A program made the position numbers and the translations under genes. Below the pieces are notes generated by a model that was not told the DNA's origin, did not search any database, and saw nothing but the letters and a program-made list of their open reading frames with translations. Below are positions 51,638 to 61,500 of a DNA stretch of 64,000 nucleotides, in pieces (positions within the stretch are counted from its first letter, which is position 1; each line of letters starts with the position of its first letter). Location: contig NZ_QKMF01000001.1 of the NCBI RefSeq assembly GCF_003208435.1, forward strand, positions 186,001 through 250,000, written 5' to 3'. This DNA is from Pelagimonas varians (lineage in GTDB: Bacteria > Pseudomonadota > Alphaproteobacteria > Rhodobacterales > Rhodobacteraceae).

Positions 51638-52180
51638 ATGGATCTGGAACACAAGTTCTGCCGCTTTGATGCGGATGTGACCCTTGTCGAAGGGACCAAG
51701 ATTGAGGGCTATGCTTCTCTTTTTGGGGCCTGCGATCAAGGCGGTGATGTGGTGACAAAGGGGGCCTATGCCCGGTCGCTGACCAAATTGTCTGGTGATC
51801 AGCGGGCGGTGAAAATGCTGTGGCAGCACGACCCTGCACAACCGATCGGGATCTGGGACGAGGTGCGCGAAGACGACCGCGGTTTGTATGTCAAAGGCCG
51901 CTTGCTGGAGAGTGTCGAGCGCGGCCGCGAAGCCGCCGCGTTGATTGAGGCGGGCGCGATTGACGGCCTGTCGATCGGCTACCGGACCGTAAAATCATCA
52001 AAGAATGACAAGGGCCAACGGCTCTTGAACGAACTGGAGCTTTGGGAAGTGTCTTTGGTGACCTTTCCAATGCTGCCCAGTGCCCGAGTGGCGGCCAAGG
52101 GGGATGACCCTGAAAGTGACCACTGGGCTGCACTGGCGGATGTCCTTGAGGACGCCCGCCGTAACCTGGCGGGCGACTGA
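51638..52180 (+). CDS. GTA gene 4, prohead protease
   Basis: The 180-residue HK97-family serine protease trims the capsid protein during head maturation. The catalytic His64 is in 'MLWQHDPAQPIG' and Ser112 in 'IDGLSIGY'. Further family blocks are 'IEGYASLFGACDQGGDVV' and 'LELWEVSLVTFPMLPSA'. The ATG at 51638 follows AAAAGGA. It lies 27 bases before the capsid gene, whose N-terminal region is the expected substrate. Confidence 0.93.
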   Translation: MDLEHKFCRFDADVTLVEGTKIEGYASLFGACDQGGDVVTKGAYARSLTKLSGDQRAVKMLWQHDPAQPIGIWDEVREDDRGLYVKGRLLESVERGREAAALIEAGAIDGLSIGYRTVKSSKNDKGQRLLNELELWEVSLVTFPMLPSARVAAKGDDPESDHWAALADVLEDARRNLAGD

Positions 52181-52207
52181 CGCGCGCCACTCATGAGGAA
52201 TAGGTAC

Positions 52208-53389
52208 ATGAGTACAGCCGAGACCAAGTCTCGGACCGGGGAAGATATGCCTCCGGTCGCCCGGGTAAGTGCCGCGATGGCGGGACTAATTGGGGATTTC
52301 AGGGCCTTACAGGCTGACCTTCAAAAGAAACTACATAAACAAGAAGAGCGACTGACTATGCTTGATCACAAATCTGCCGTTGCGGCACGTCCTGTTCTGT
52401 CAACCCGCGCAGAGGTTGATGCTCCCCATCAAAAAGCCTTCGATTCCTATCTGCGTTCCGGCGACGATGATGGTTTGCGCGGCTTGGAGCTGGAAGGCAA
52501 AGCCATGTCCACGGCGGTGAATTCCGACGGCGGATATCTGGTGGATCCGGTGACCTCTGAAACTATTAAGTCAACGCTTGCGGCCACTGCGTCGATCCGT
52601 GCGATTTCGAGCGTCGTCAATGTAGAAGCCACGTCTTTCGACGTGTTGATCGATCAGAACGACACCGGCGTGGGTTGGGCCGATGAGGCCTCTTCTCCGG
52701 CTGAAACCGGAACTCCGACAATCGAGCGGATTTCAATTCCACTATACGAACTCAATGCGATGCCGAAGATTTCGCAACGCTTGTTGGATGACAGCGCCTT
52801 CGACGTGGAAAACTGGCTGGCGGGGCGGATTTCGGAAAAGTTTGCCCGCGCCGAGGCCTCTGCTTTTGTCACCGGTGATGGTGTTGACAAGCCGCGCGGT
52901 TTTTTGAACCACACCTCTGTCGACAATGGCATTTGGTCTTGGGGCAACCTTGGTTACGTGCAGTCCGGCGCTGCTGGTAGTTTGGGCGATGGCGATGCAT
53001 TGATCGATTTGGTCTACGCTTTGGGCGCGCAGTATCGCGCCAGTGCCAGCTTTGTCTTGAATTCAAGGACGGCGGGCGCATTGCGCAAGCTGAAGGATGC
53101 CGATGGTCGCCATTTGTGGGCCGATGGGCTTGCTGCAAGTGAGCCAGCGCGATTGCTGGGTTATCCGGTATTGATTTCAGAAGATATGCCAGACGTCGAC
53201 GCAGGGTCTATACCTGTCGCCTTTGGCGATTTTGGAGCAGGTTACACCATTGCCGAACGCCCGGACCTTCGTGTTCTGCGCGATCCGTTTAGCGCCAAAC
53301 CGCATGTCCTGTTTTATGCCTCCAAACGTGTTGGCGGCGATGTAAGCGACTTTGCTGCGATCAAACTGCTGCGTTGTTCAAACGCCTAA
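52208..53389 (+). CDS. GTA gene 5, major capsid protein
   Basis: The 393-residue HK97-fold protein builds the head shell. Residues about 1-95 form a charged, helical delta-like scaffold ('GLIGDFRALQADLQKKLHKQEE') expected to be removed by the protease. The mature part has 'GGYLVDPVTSETIKSTL', 'WADEASSPAETGTPTIERI', 'AMPKISQRLLDD' and 'GYTIAERPDLRVLRDPFS'. The ATG at 52208 follows GAGGAATAGGT. The gene is followed by a 161-base structured gap, unlike nearly all others in the cluster. Confidence 0.95.
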   Translation: MSTAETKSRTGEDMPPVARVSAAMAGLIGDFRALQADLQKKLHKQEERLTMLDHKSAVAARPVLSTRAEVDAPHQKAFDSYLRSGDDDGLRGLELEGKAMSTAVNSDGGYLVDPVTSETIKSTLAATASIRAISSVVNVEATSFDVLIDQNDTGVGWADEASSPAETGTPTIERISIPLYELNAMPKISQRLLDDSAFDVENWLAGRISEKFARAEASAFVTGDGVDKPRGFLNHTSVDNGIWSWGNLGYVQSGAAGSLGDGDALIDLVYALGAQYRASASFVLNSRTAGALRKLKDADGRHLWADGLAASEPARLLGYPVLISEDMPDVDAGSIPVAFGDFGAGYTIAERPDLRVLRDPFSAKPHVLFYASKRVGGDVSDFAAIKLLRCSNA

Positions 53390-53405
53390 GCGCGCAGTCA
53401 CGAGA

Positions 53406-53520
53406 TGAGAGGCGGGGGCAGGTTCCGCCTCTCACAGGGCGCGCGCAGCCGATGTTGTCCAGCAATCCCCCTCCGCCCGTGCAGCGTGGGCGGCGCGCGC
53501 CCGTCAAGGCAGGGGGATTG
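53406..53520 (+). promoter_or_regulatory. Structured RNA region after the capsid gene
   Basis: Two strong structures lie between g5 and g6. The first is a perfect 10-bp hairpin (TGAGAGGCGG 53406-53415 with CCGCCTCTCA 53425-53434). The second is closed by a perfect 10-bp stem (CAATCCCCCT 53463-53472 with AGGGGGATTG 53511-53520) and encloses CCGCCC/GGGCGG (53473-53478 and 53488-53493). There is no U tract, so transcription probably continues into g6. They could stabilise the capsid mRNA or lower downstream expression. Confidence 0.6.
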
Positions 53521-53550
53521 AGGCAAGCCTAGGGAATTCGGAGAAGAAAC

Positions 53551-54144
53551 ATGATGTTGGTGGAAGAAACTCAGGTGCCCGAAGCGGCCCTTCCGATTGA
53601 TGCGCTACGGCGTCATTTAAGGCTGGGCAGCGGGTTTGCCGAAGATGATCTGCAAGACGCGGTCCTGTCTTCGTTTTTGCGCGCTGCACTTGCAGCAGTG
53701 GAAGGCCGAACGGGCAAAGCATTAATTTCTCGCGATTTTTTGGTGCGGTTTGCGAAGTGGCGCAGCAGCTCAGGTCAAAACCTGCCGATTGCCCCCGTTG
53801 AGGCGATCAACGCTGTCACATTGGTCGATCGACTAGGGAGCAATAATGAACTTCAGATCGAAGAGTTTCGTCTGCAAAAGGATCCGTTTGAACCAAAGTT
53901 GAAGCCAGTCGGATCGATTCTGCCCTCCATCCCCGCAGAGGGCGAAGCCGTGATCCAAGTGACCGCCGGGTATGGACCCAGTTTTGCAGACTTGCCCAGT
54001 GATCTTGCCCAGGCGGTGCTTTTGCTGGCGGCGCACTATTACGAATACCGTGATGAGACCGCGCTTGGTCAGGGGTGTATGCCTTTTGGGGTAACCAGTC
54101 TTATTGCCCGATATTGTGTCGTTAGACTTGGGGCAGGCGTATGA
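53551..54144 (+). CDS. GTA gene 6, head-tail adaptor protein
   Basis: The 197-residue protein belongs to the phage gp6-like connector family. Its N-terminal half is helical ('IDALRRHLRLGSGFAEDDL', 'LSSFLRAALAAVEGRTGK') and a beta insertion follows ('FRLQKDPFEPKLKPVGSILP'). The C-terminal 'ITAGYGPS'-like 'VTAGYGPSFADLPSDLAQAVLLLAAHYYEYRD' region is typical. It should sit below the portal. It overlaps g7 by four bases (ATGA). Confidence 0.88.
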   Translation: MMLVEETQVPEAALPIDALRRHLRLGSGFAEDDLQDAVLSSFLRAALAAVEGRTGKALISRDFLVRFAKWRSSSGQNLPIAPVEAINAVTLVDRLGSNNELQIEEFRLQKDPFEPKLKPVGSILPSIPAEGEAVIQVTAGYGPSFADLPSDLAQAVLLLAAHYYEYRDETALGQGCMPFGVTSLIARYCVVRLGAGV

Positions 54145-54479
54145 AACGGATCGCGTTGAACCGGCGGTTGGTGCTCGAATCCATGCAGCGCAGTAATGAC
54201 GGTGCGGGTGGATTTATCGAAGTATGGCAGGAGCTTGGAACGCTTTGGGGGAATGTGCGCCCGAGATCGGGCCGTTTGACTGAAGGCGAAGTCGGCGCGC
54301 TGTCGGTTTTCGGATTTCAAATCAGGGTCCGCGGAGCCCCAGAGGGGCAAACGAACAGGCCGACGGCAGGACAACGGTTTCGTCTTGGAACGCGCATTTT
54401 TCGGATTGAAGCCGTGACAGAAGATGAGCCCAAGGGGGCCTATTTGATCTGCCAGTGCGAAGAGGAGTTGGCAGCATGA
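54141..54479 (+). CDS. GTA gene 7, head completion (stopper) protein
   Basis: The 112-residue protein is a small beta-barrel of the phage head-closure type ('LTEGEVGALSVFGFQIRVRG', 'GQRFRLGTRIFRIEAVTEDE'). It should close the connector after packaging. Its start overlaps the g6 stop and its stop overlaps g8 as ATGA, which indicates coupled translation. Confidence 0.88.
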   Translation: MKRIALNRRLVLESMQRSNDGAGGFIEVWQELGTLWGNVRPRSGRLTEGEVGALSVFGFQIRVRGAPEGQTNRPTAGQRFRLGTRIFRIEAVTEDEPKGAYLICQCEEELAA

Positions 54480-54883
54480 GTTACGCGCTTTCAGGTCCTT
54501 TGCAGACCGCTGTTTTTGCGGCGTTGCAATCGGACGGTACATTGGGTGCCTTGGTAGACAACAACATCTTTGACGCTTTACCCAGTGGAAAATTGCCCAA
54601 TATTTACGTGGCCTTAGGGCCGGAAACAGTGACAGAGGCCGGTGACGGAAGTGATGCCGGAGCATGGCACAATTTCGTCGTGTCTGTGGTGACGCAAACA
54701 TCCGGTTTTTTGGCGGCAAAACATGCAGCTGGCGCAATCAGTGACGCTTTGCACGAGGCGGATTTGGTATTGGGCCGAGGCCGATTGATCGGTCTGTGGT
54801 TCCGCAAGGCCAAAGCAACACGCGAAACCGGCGGACTTCGCCGGATCGACCTGACTTTCCGCGCCCGCGTGGAAGACAATTGA
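54476..54883 (+). CDS. GTA gene 8, tail terminator protein (DUF3168)
   Basis: The 135-residue protein matches DUF3168 tail terminators: 'LQTAVFAALQSDGTLGALV', 'PNIYVALGPETVTEAG', 'HNFVVSVVTQTSGF' and a closing 'GGLRRIDLTFRARVED'. It caps the tail tube at the head end. I use the ATG at 54476, which overlaps the g7 stop. Confidence 0.88.
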   Translation: MSYALSGPLQTAVFAALQSDGTLGALVDNNIFDALPSGKLPNIYVALGPETVTEAGDGSDAGAWHNFVVSVVTQTSGFLAAKHAAGAISDALHEADLVLGRGRLIGLWFRKAKATRETGGLRRIDLTFRARVEDN

Positions 54884-54906
54884 CCTTTTAAAACGGAGTG
54901 ATGGCT

Positions 54907-55329
54907 ATGGGTGCTCAGAACGGAAAAGACCTTTTGTTAAAAGTGGATCTGACAGGCGGTGGTTCGTTTGAAACACTGGCGGGCTTGCGGGCTACGCGGA
55001 TCAGTTTTAACGCTGAACAGATTGATGTGACATCGCTGGAAAGCCAGGAAGGTTGGCGTGAATTGCTGGCAGGCGCGGGTGTCAAATCGGCCAGTATCTC
55101 TGGCTCGGGTGTGTTCAAGGACGCCGCCAGTGACGAACGGACACGGCAAATCTTCTTCGATAGTGAAATCCCTGATTTTCAGGTGATTATCCCTGACTTT
55201 GGCACAGTCGAAGGTGCGTTTCAGGTGACCAGTATCGAATATTCGGGCTCTCACAATGGCGAGGCAACCTATGAGGTCTCAATGGCCTCTGCCGGAGCGC
55301 TCAGCTTTGTTGCGGCTCCGGTGGTGTGA
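54907..55329 (+). CDS. GTA gene 9, major tail (tube) protein
   Basis: The 140-residue protein forms the tail tube. It reads 'NGKDLLLKVDLTGGGSFETLAG', 'RISFNAEQIDVTSLES', 'GWRELLAGAGVKSASISGSGVF' and 'FQVTSIEYSGSHNGEATYEVSM', the phage TP901-1-type tube pattern. GGAG at 54894-54897 sits 9 bases from the ATG at 54907, so I prefer this start over ATG 54901 and GTG 54898. Its stop overlaps g10. Confidence 0.92.
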   Translation: MGAQNGKDLLLKVDLTGGGSFETLAGLRATRISFNAEQIDVTSLESQEGWRELLAGAGVKSASISGSGVFKDAASDERTRQIFFDSEIPDFQVIIPDFGTVEGAFQVTSIEYSGSHNGEATYEVSMASAGALSFVAAPVV

Positions 55330-55661
55330 TGGCCAATCCTTGGCGGGGAGAGGTGGCGCTGACCATTGATGGAAAGCGCCACCTGATGCGGCTGACCCTT
55401 GGCGCTTTGGCTGAGTTGGAAACCCAGATCGGGAGCGGTACTTTGGTTGAATTGGTGCAAAGGTTTGAAACCGGCGGATTTAACACACGCGATGTGTTGG
55501 CGTTGGTCGTGGCGGGCCTGCGCGGCGGCGGTTGGCAAGGGCAGACCAAAGATTTGCTGGATGCCGAAATCGCCGGTGGGCCCATGGCGGCCACCCGTGC
55601 GGCGGCCGAACTTCTGGCCCGCGCCTTTATGCTGCCGGAGCACGCGGATGCCGGACAATAA
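55329..55661 (+). CDS. GTA gene 10, gene transfer agent family protein (tail assembly chaperone-like)
   Basis: The 110-residue protein has the GTA/phage pattern 'TIDGKRHLMRLTLGALAELETQIG' and 'DVLALVVAGLRGGGW'. Between tail tube and tape measure genes, phages encode tail assembly chaperones, and this pair (g10 and g10.1) fits that place. The ATG overlaps the g9 stop (TGATG). Confidence 0.87.
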   Translation: MANPWRGEVALTIDGKRHLMRLTLGALAELETQIGSGTLVELVQRFETGGFNTRDVLALVVAGLRGGGWQGQTKDLLDAEIAGGPMAATRAAAELLARAFMLPEHADAGQ

Positions 55662-55875
55662 ACGCGGGTTTGATTGGCCAACATTAATGCGAGCAGGGAT
55701 GCGCGGGCTGGGCCTGCGCCCTCAGGAATTTTGGGATTTGACCCCGGCCGAACTGCAACTGCTGCTCGGAGAAGGGGAGGGGGCGACGCCGATGGGACGC
55801 TTGCGGCTTGATGAGCTTATGAGCGCGTTTCCGGACAGCATGACCCCACAATACAAAGGAGATGCACCGCGATGA
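55648..55875 (+). CDS. GTA gene 10.1, small tail assembly chaperone (TIGR02216-type)
   Basis: The 75-residue protein starts at the ATG at 55648 inside the end of g10 and reads 'GFDWPTLMRAGMRGLGLRPQEFW' and 'DLTPAELQLLLGE', which is the pattern I recall for the small Rhodobacterales GTA protein family TIGR02216. The 14-base overlap with g10 recalls phage chaperone gene pairs made by frameshift, although here the second gene has its own start. It overlaps the tape-measure gene by four bases. Confidence 0.82.
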   Translation: MPDNKRGFDWPTLMRAGMRGLGLRPQEFWDLTPAELQLLLGEGEGATPMGRLRLDELMSAFPDSMTPQYKGDAPR

Positions 55876-56534
55876 CAAAAAGCGAGATGATCGATGATCT
55901 GCAAGGGCAGGTTGAGGCGTTGGAATCCTCACTTGGAGGCGCAATTGGCGTTGCAGCGCAATTTGATGACGAAATGCGCCGTGTCCAAGAGACTTTCACA
56001 ACAACAGGTCAGGGCGCGGCGCGGCTTGAGCGGACGCTAAGTTCTGGCGTGACGAGGGCAATTGATGGCGTGGTTCTAGACGGTATGAAGCTGTCGGATG
56101 CGTTGAAAACGGTGGCCAACTCCATGATCGACGCGGCATGGAAGGCGGCCGTGCGGCCTGTATCGGATCATATCGGCGGCATGATGGCCAGCGGGGCGGC
56201 TGCGATGTTCGGATCCTATACGCCCTTTGCGGAGGGGGGCAGCTTTTCTCAAGGGCGGGTGATGCCTTTTGCCAATGGCGGCGTGGTTAACGGGCCGGTC
56301 AACTTTCCAATGCGCGGCGGAATGGGGTTGATGGGCGAAGCGGGTCCGGAGGCAATCATGCCACTGGCACGCGGCGCTGATGGCAAGTTGGGCGTGCGGG
56401 GTGCTGGCGGCGGCAGCCCGGTCAATATCGTGATGAATATCCAATCCCCGGATGTGCAGGGGTTCCAACGCAGCCAGTCGCAAATCGCCGCTCAGATGAG
56501 CCGCGTCTTGGGCGCTGGCGCACGCAACAGGTGA
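55872..56534 (+). CDS. GTA gene 11, short tail tape measure protein
   Basis: The 220-residue protein sets tail length. The first ~70 residues are helical ('MIDDLQGQVEALESSLGGA', 'QFDDEMRRVQETFTTTG'), followed by an amphipathic part and a Gly-rich C-terminal region with 'FAEGGSFSQGRVMPFANGGVV' and 'GEAGPEAIMPLARG', typical of tape-measure C termini. It is much shorter than in siphophages, in keeping with the short GTA tail. Confidence 0.9.
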   Translation: MTKSEMIDDLQGQVEALESSLGGAIGVAAQFDDEMRRVQETFTTTGQGAARLERTLSSGVTRAIDGVVLDGMKLSDALKTVANSMIDAAWKAAVRPVSDHIGGMMASGAAAMFGSYTPFAEGGSFSQGRVMPFANGGVVNGPVNFPMRGGMGLMGEAGPEAIMPLARGADGKLGVRGAGGGSPVNIVMNIQSPDVQGFQRSQSQIAAQMSRVLGAGARNR

Positions 56535-56546
56535 TCGGAGACTAAC

Positions 56547-57179
56547 ATGTCATTTCATGAAATTCGGTTCCCAACGGACCTTAGCTTTGGCTCAGTCGGC
56601 GGCCCTGAACGGCGCACGGACATTGTGCAATTGACCAGCGGTTTCGAAGAGCGCAACACGCCTTGGGCCCATTCGCGCCGGCGGTATGATGCGGGGCTTG
56701 GGTTGCGGTCGCTGGATCATATAGAACAGCTGATTGCGTTTTTTGAAGCACGTCAAGGTCAGCTTTTCGGGTTTCGGTGGAAGGATTGGGCTGACTATAA
56801 ATCCTGCGCTCCGTCACAACGACCAGGGGCTGACGATCAACTGATTGCTCTGGGAGACGGGACCAGTCGCAGTTTTCAGCTGACAAAGAGCTATAGTTCA
56901 GGGGCCGCGACCTATGTGCGCCCGATTACCAAACCCGTGGAGGGCAGTGTCGTTGCGGCCGTTCAAGGGGCGGAACGTTCGACCGGTGTGGACTTTGAGG
57001 TCGACGTGAACACCGGATTGATCACTTTTGATGTTCCACCTTTGGCGGGTGAAGAAATCACGGCTGGGTTTGAATTTGACGTTCCAGTGCGGTTCGACAC
57101 GGATCGGCTTAGTGTATCAATGGCCAGCTTTCAGGCGGGTCAGGTGCCGGATGTTCCAGTGGTGGAGGTTCGGGTCTGA
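56547..57179 (+). CDS. GTA gene 12, distal tail protein (DUF2460/TIGR02217)
   Basis: The 210-residue protein has the family start 'FHEIRFPTDLSFGSVGGPERRTDIV' and 'FFEARQGQLFGFRWKDWADYKS', then a beta-rich C-terminal domain ('YVRPITKPVEGSVVAAVQG'). It links the tail tube to the baseplate. GGAG precedes the ATG, and its stop overlaps g13 by one base. Confidence 0.92.
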   Translation: MSFHEIRFPTDLSFGSVGGPERRTDIVQLTSGFEERNTPWAHSRRRYDAGLGLRSLDHIEQLIAFFEARQGQLFGFRWKDWADYKSCAPSQRPGADDQLIALGDGTSRSFQLTKSYSSGAATYVRPITKPVEGSVVAAVQGAERSTGVDFEVDVNTGLITFDVPPLAGEEITAGFEFDVPVRFDTDRLSVSMASFQAGQVPDVPVVEVRV

Positions 57180-58066
57180 TGCCAACAGCACAAGCACTAC
57201 ATACCCACTTGCAAGCCGGTGTTGCATCGGTTTGCCGCGCTTGGTCTGTCACGCGCAAAGACGGGGTTCAATTCGGATTCACGGACCATGACTGCGACCT
57301 CAGTTTTGATGGTTACACCTTCAAAGCAGACTCTGGTCTGTCGGCCAAGGCTTTGCAACAAGCCACCGGTCTGTCGGTGGACAACACCGAAGCCATGGGT
57401 GCGCTGAGTGATGCATCCATTCGCGAAGAAGACATTGCTGCCGGCCGATTTGATGGGGCCGAGGTAACGGCTTGGCTGGTCAATTGGGCAAATGTTGAGG
57501 CGCGCAGGGTGATGTTTCGCGGCTCTATTGGTGAAATGCGCCGCGGCGGCGGGGCTTTTCATGCAGAGCTGCGTGGATTGACCGAAGCGTTGGGCCGGCC
57601 AATTGGTCGAGGGTATCAAAAACCTTGCTCGGCGGTATTGGGTGATCGCAACTGCCAATTTGATTTGGACACTCCGGGGTACTTTGCGGAGGTGCCGGTT
57701 TTGGCGACTGCCGAAAATCGGGTGTTCGAGTTCGAAGGTCTGGCGGGTTTTGACCCTGACTGGTTCCAACGTGGACGGTTGGAAATTATCAGCGGTGCGG
57801 CCGCTGGCCTGACCGGCGCAATCAAGCGCGACCGATTTTCTTCCGGTGTACCGCGACGTGTGGAAATATGGGAACCCTTGCGGGCAATGGTTGCGGCAGG
57901 TGACGTGATCCGGCTTGTAGCGGGCTGTGACAAACGCATGGAAAGCTGCCGGGTCAAGTTTAGCAATTTGCTGAACTTTCAGGGATTTCCTGACATTCCA
58001 GAGGATGATTGGGTCACAGTACATCCTACGCTGGCCAAAAAACAAAACGGCGGTAGCCGTAGATGA
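57179..58066 (+). CDS. GTA gene 13, baseplate hub protein with four conserved cysteines (DUF2163)
   Basis: The 295-residue protein matches DUF2163: 'RAWSVTRKDGVQFGFTDHDCDL', 'EAMGALSDASIREEDIAAGRFDGAEV' and 'RVMFRGSIGEMRR'. Cys150, Cys159, Cys250 and Cys257 ('KPCSAVLGDRNC' and 'GCDKRMESC') form two pairs placed as in the RcGTA hub, for which an iron-sulfur cluster has been reported. It should bridge the distal tail protein and the megatron. Its end overlaps g14 by four bases. Confidence 0.92.
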   Translation: MPTAQALHTHLQAGVASVCRAWSVTRKDGVQFGFTDHDCDLSFDGYTFKADSGLSAKALQQATGLSVDNTEAMGALSDASIREEDIAAGRFDGAEVTAWLVNWANVEARRVMFRGSIGEMRRGGGAFHAELRGLTEALGRPIGRGYQKPCSAVLGDRNCQFDLDTPGYFAEVPVLATAENRVFEFEGLAGFDPDWFQRGRLEIISGAAAGLTGAIKRDRFSSGVPRRVEIWEPLRAMVAAGDVIRLVAGCDKRMESCRVKFSNLLNFQGFPDIPEDDWVTVHPTLAKKQNGGSRR

Positions 58067-58506
58067 GGGGCGTGGTGACAGCGGCCCGCGGATGGATTGG
58101 CACGCCCTACCTGCATCAAACCTCGCTCAAGGGGGCTGGATGTGATTGCCTTGGATTGTTGCGCGGGGTTTGGCGCGAAGTGATCGGGCCGGAGCCAGAG
58201 AAGATTCCGGCTTACAGCATGGATTGGTCAGAACCACAGGGCGACGAACGCCTTTGGCGTGCAGCGGTGCGCCATCTGAGACCCAAGCCATTGACGTCCG
58301 CAACGCCCGGCGATGTTTTGCTATTTCGCATGCGGGACAATGCGGTGGCCAAACACATAGGCATTCAGGCGGATATCGAAACAAAATCCGGGTCGGGGGC
58401 CTCTTTCATACATGCCTACAGCGGGCACGGTGTGATTGAGAGCGCCCTCGGCCCCCAATGGGCCAAGCGCATTGTAGCGCGGTTTGCCCTACCATTGGAG
58501 ATCTAG
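58063..58506 (+). CDS. GTA gene 14, NlpC/P60-type tail peptidase
   Basis: The 147-residue cysteine peptidase is expected to cut peptidoglycan of the recipient during DNA entry. The nucleophile is Cys29 in 'GAGCDCLGLLRGV', with the general-base His98 in 'AKHIGIQ' and the polar residue His117 in 'SFIHAYS'. Family blocks 'ARGWIGTPYLHQTS' and 'TPGDVLLFRM' are present. It sits in the baseplate cluster between hub and megatron genes. Confidence 0.92.
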   Translation: MRGVVTAARGWIGTPYLHQTSLKGAGCDCLGLLRGVWREVIGPEPEKIPAYSMDWSEPQGDERLWRAAVRHLRPKPLTSATPGDVLLFRMRDNAVAKHIGIQADIETKSGSGASFIHAYSGHGVIESALGPQWAKRIVARFALPLEI

Positions 58507-58508
58507 TG

Positions 58509-61500
58509 ATGGCGACTATCCTTCTTTCAGCTGCGGGCGCAGCACTTGGCAGTTCGATGGGCGGTTCGCTCTTGGGACTTTCGATGACTGCTGTCGGGCG
58601 CTTTATCGGTGCCTCTGTCGGGCGGTCGTTGGACCAGCGTTTGCTAGGGCAAGGGTCGGATGTCATTGAAACGGGCCGCATTGAACGGTTTCGTCTGAGC
58701 GGCGCAGGTGAAGGTGCGCCGATTGCGCAGGTCTATGGCCGGATGCGGGTCGGGGGGCATGTGATTTGGGCCACAGAGTTCAAAGAGCATGTGAAAAAAT
58801 CCGGAGGCGGGGGTAAAGGCGGCCCGTCACAACCAACGGTTAAGGCCTTTAGCTATTCGATCAGCATTGCTGTTGCACTGTGCGAAGGTGAAATCACCGG
58901 CGTAAACCGCGTCTGGGCGGATGGGGCCGAAGTCCCCGTCAAGGACCTTAATATGCAGGTCTACTATGGCAGCCAAGACCAGCAGCCTGACCCCACAATG
59001 GAAGCCATCGAAGGCACCGGTCTGGTTCCGGCCTATCGCGGGACTGCTTACGTGGTAATGGAAAATCTCCAGCTTGCCAGTTTTGGCAACCGGGTGCCGC
59101 AATTCAGCTTTGAAGTCACCCGTCCGGAATTGGCCGACAGTGAAGATGTGCCTTTGGCCGTCAAAGGCGTGGCTGTGGTTCCGGGCACGGGCGAATACGG
59201 GTTGGCGACAGAACCTGTATATTTGACCTATTGGAAATTCGGGCTGGAGCTGCCGATTGACTGGATCAAATTACCGTCCAAACGCGGGGTGGTGAATGTG
59301 AACTCACCATCAGAGCAGCCTGATTTCAACACCTCCCTGACCCAGCTACAAGACGAGCTGCCAAATTGCGGGGCGACCTCCCTTGTGGTCAGCTGGTTTG
59401 GCAATGATCTGCGCTGCGGCTCGTGTGAGATAAAACCGAAAATTGAACAAAAGGAATTTGATTCCGACGACATGCCTTGGGGTGTGAGCGGCCTTGACCG
59501 TGAAACGGCGGACCTTGTGCCGACCATCGATGAACAGGTCGTCTATGGCGGTACGCCGACGGATAAATCGGTTGTTCAGGCGATCCGCCGGATGGCCGCG
59601 CAGGGCCTCAAAGTCATGTATTATCCCTTCATTTTGATGGACCAGTTGGAAATAAACGGGTTGCAAGACCCGTGGACCGGCGGCCCAGATCAACCCAGAT
59701 TACCATGGCGCGGGCGCATAACATTGAGCCATGCGCCGGGGCAAAGCGGATCGCCAGATCAAACGCCTGATGCCGACAGTGAAGTGGCCGACTTCTTTGG
59801 TACAGCAAGCGCGGCTGATTTCGGGGTTGTCGATGGAACCGTTGTCTATAGCGGACCGGATGAATGGGGTTACCGCCGGTTTATCCTGCACCAAGCCGCG
59901 CTTTGCGCTTTGGCTGGCGACGTCGATGCGTTTTGCATTGGCTCAGAGATGCGCGGCTTGACACAAATTCGCGGGGCAAATGGATTTCCAGCGGTTGAAC
60001 AGCTGAAACTGCTGGCAGCCGAATGCCGGGTGCTTTTGGGGACGCAGGTCAAAATCAGTTATGCGGCGGATTGGTCGGAATATTTTGGATATCACCCGCA
60101 GGATGGATCTGGGGATTTGTATTTCCATCTTGACCCACTGTGGAGCGATGCGAACATCGATTTTGTCGGTATCGACAACTATATGCCGTTGGCGGATTGG
60201 CGCGACGGAACAGAACATGCGGACGCCCATTGGGGCACCGTCTATGATACGGACTACCTGAAATCCAATATCGAAGGCGGTGAAGGCTATGATTGGTATT
60301 ACGCATCGCCTGCGGCCCGCGACAGCCAAGACCGCGTACCGATTGACGATGGCGCTTATGATGAACCTTGGGTGTGGCGCTACAAAGATATTCGCAACTG
60401 GTGGGGACAACCACACCACGAGCGCCGTGCAGGAGTTCGTGACAACGCTCCGACGTCATGGCAGCCACAGTCCAAACCGATTTGGTTCACCGAATTAGGC
60501 TGTGCAGCGATCAACAAAGGGGCAAACCAACCCAATAAGTTCCTTGATCCCAAATCCTCGGAATCCTCGCTTCCGCATTATTCCAATGGTTTGCGCGATG
60601 AAACCATACAGCGCCAATATCTGCGTGCTATGTTGAGCCACTGGGGAAATGATTCAAACAATCCCGTCTCCGACATTTACGGGGGGCAGATGCTGGACAT
60701 GGATCATGCCTTTGTTTGGGCGTGGGATGCGCGGCCTTTTCCATGGTTTCCTGCCAATGACACGCTCTGGTCGGATGGGCCGAATTACCGCCGCGGTCAT
60801 TGGATAAACGGGCGGGTGTCTGCCCGCTCCTTGGCGTCGGTTGTCACCGAGATCTGTAATCGGGCGGGCGTCGGTCAGATCGACACCACAGGCTTATACG
60901 GCGTTGTGCGCGGGTTTGTAGAGCCCAATATCTCGGATGGGCGGCGGGCGCTGCAATCCCTGATGCTGGCGTATGGTTTTGATGCCATCGAACGCGATGG
61001 TCAATTGGTCTTTCGGATGCGCGATGGGTTGAAAGCCGTTGATATCGCTTACGAAGATCTTGCGATCAGCGATGAAATCGACGGTGACCTAAGCGAGGTC
61101 AGAGCTGCCGAAGCCGAAATGGCGGGAAGGGTGCGGCTACGGTTTGTTCTGGCAGATGCCGATCATCAGGTTGCAGCAGAAGAGGCGGTTTTGCCTGACG
61201 AAGAAACCCATGCAGTGGCGGAGTCCGAGTTGGCCTTGGCGATGACACGCGGAGAGGGCCTGCAAACCGCAGAACGCTGGTTGGCAGAGGCCCGGGTAGG
61301 GCGCGACAGCCTGCGATTTGCCTTACCGCCGTCCAAGTTATCCTTGGGGGCAGGGGATATCGTCCGCCTGCCGTCCAAGTCAGGTCCGACCTTGGCGCGG
61401 ATAGATCGTGTTGACGTCATGGATCACCAGATCGTTGATGCGGTCCGTATTGAGCCCGACGTCTACGAAGCATCAGACTATGCGGAAGACAGTGTGACAC

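Noticed and set aside
57197-58045. 282-codon minus-strand frame opposite GTA gene 13
   Set aside because: The plus-strand frame is an evident DUF2163 hub protein; the reverse frame has no domain or start signal.
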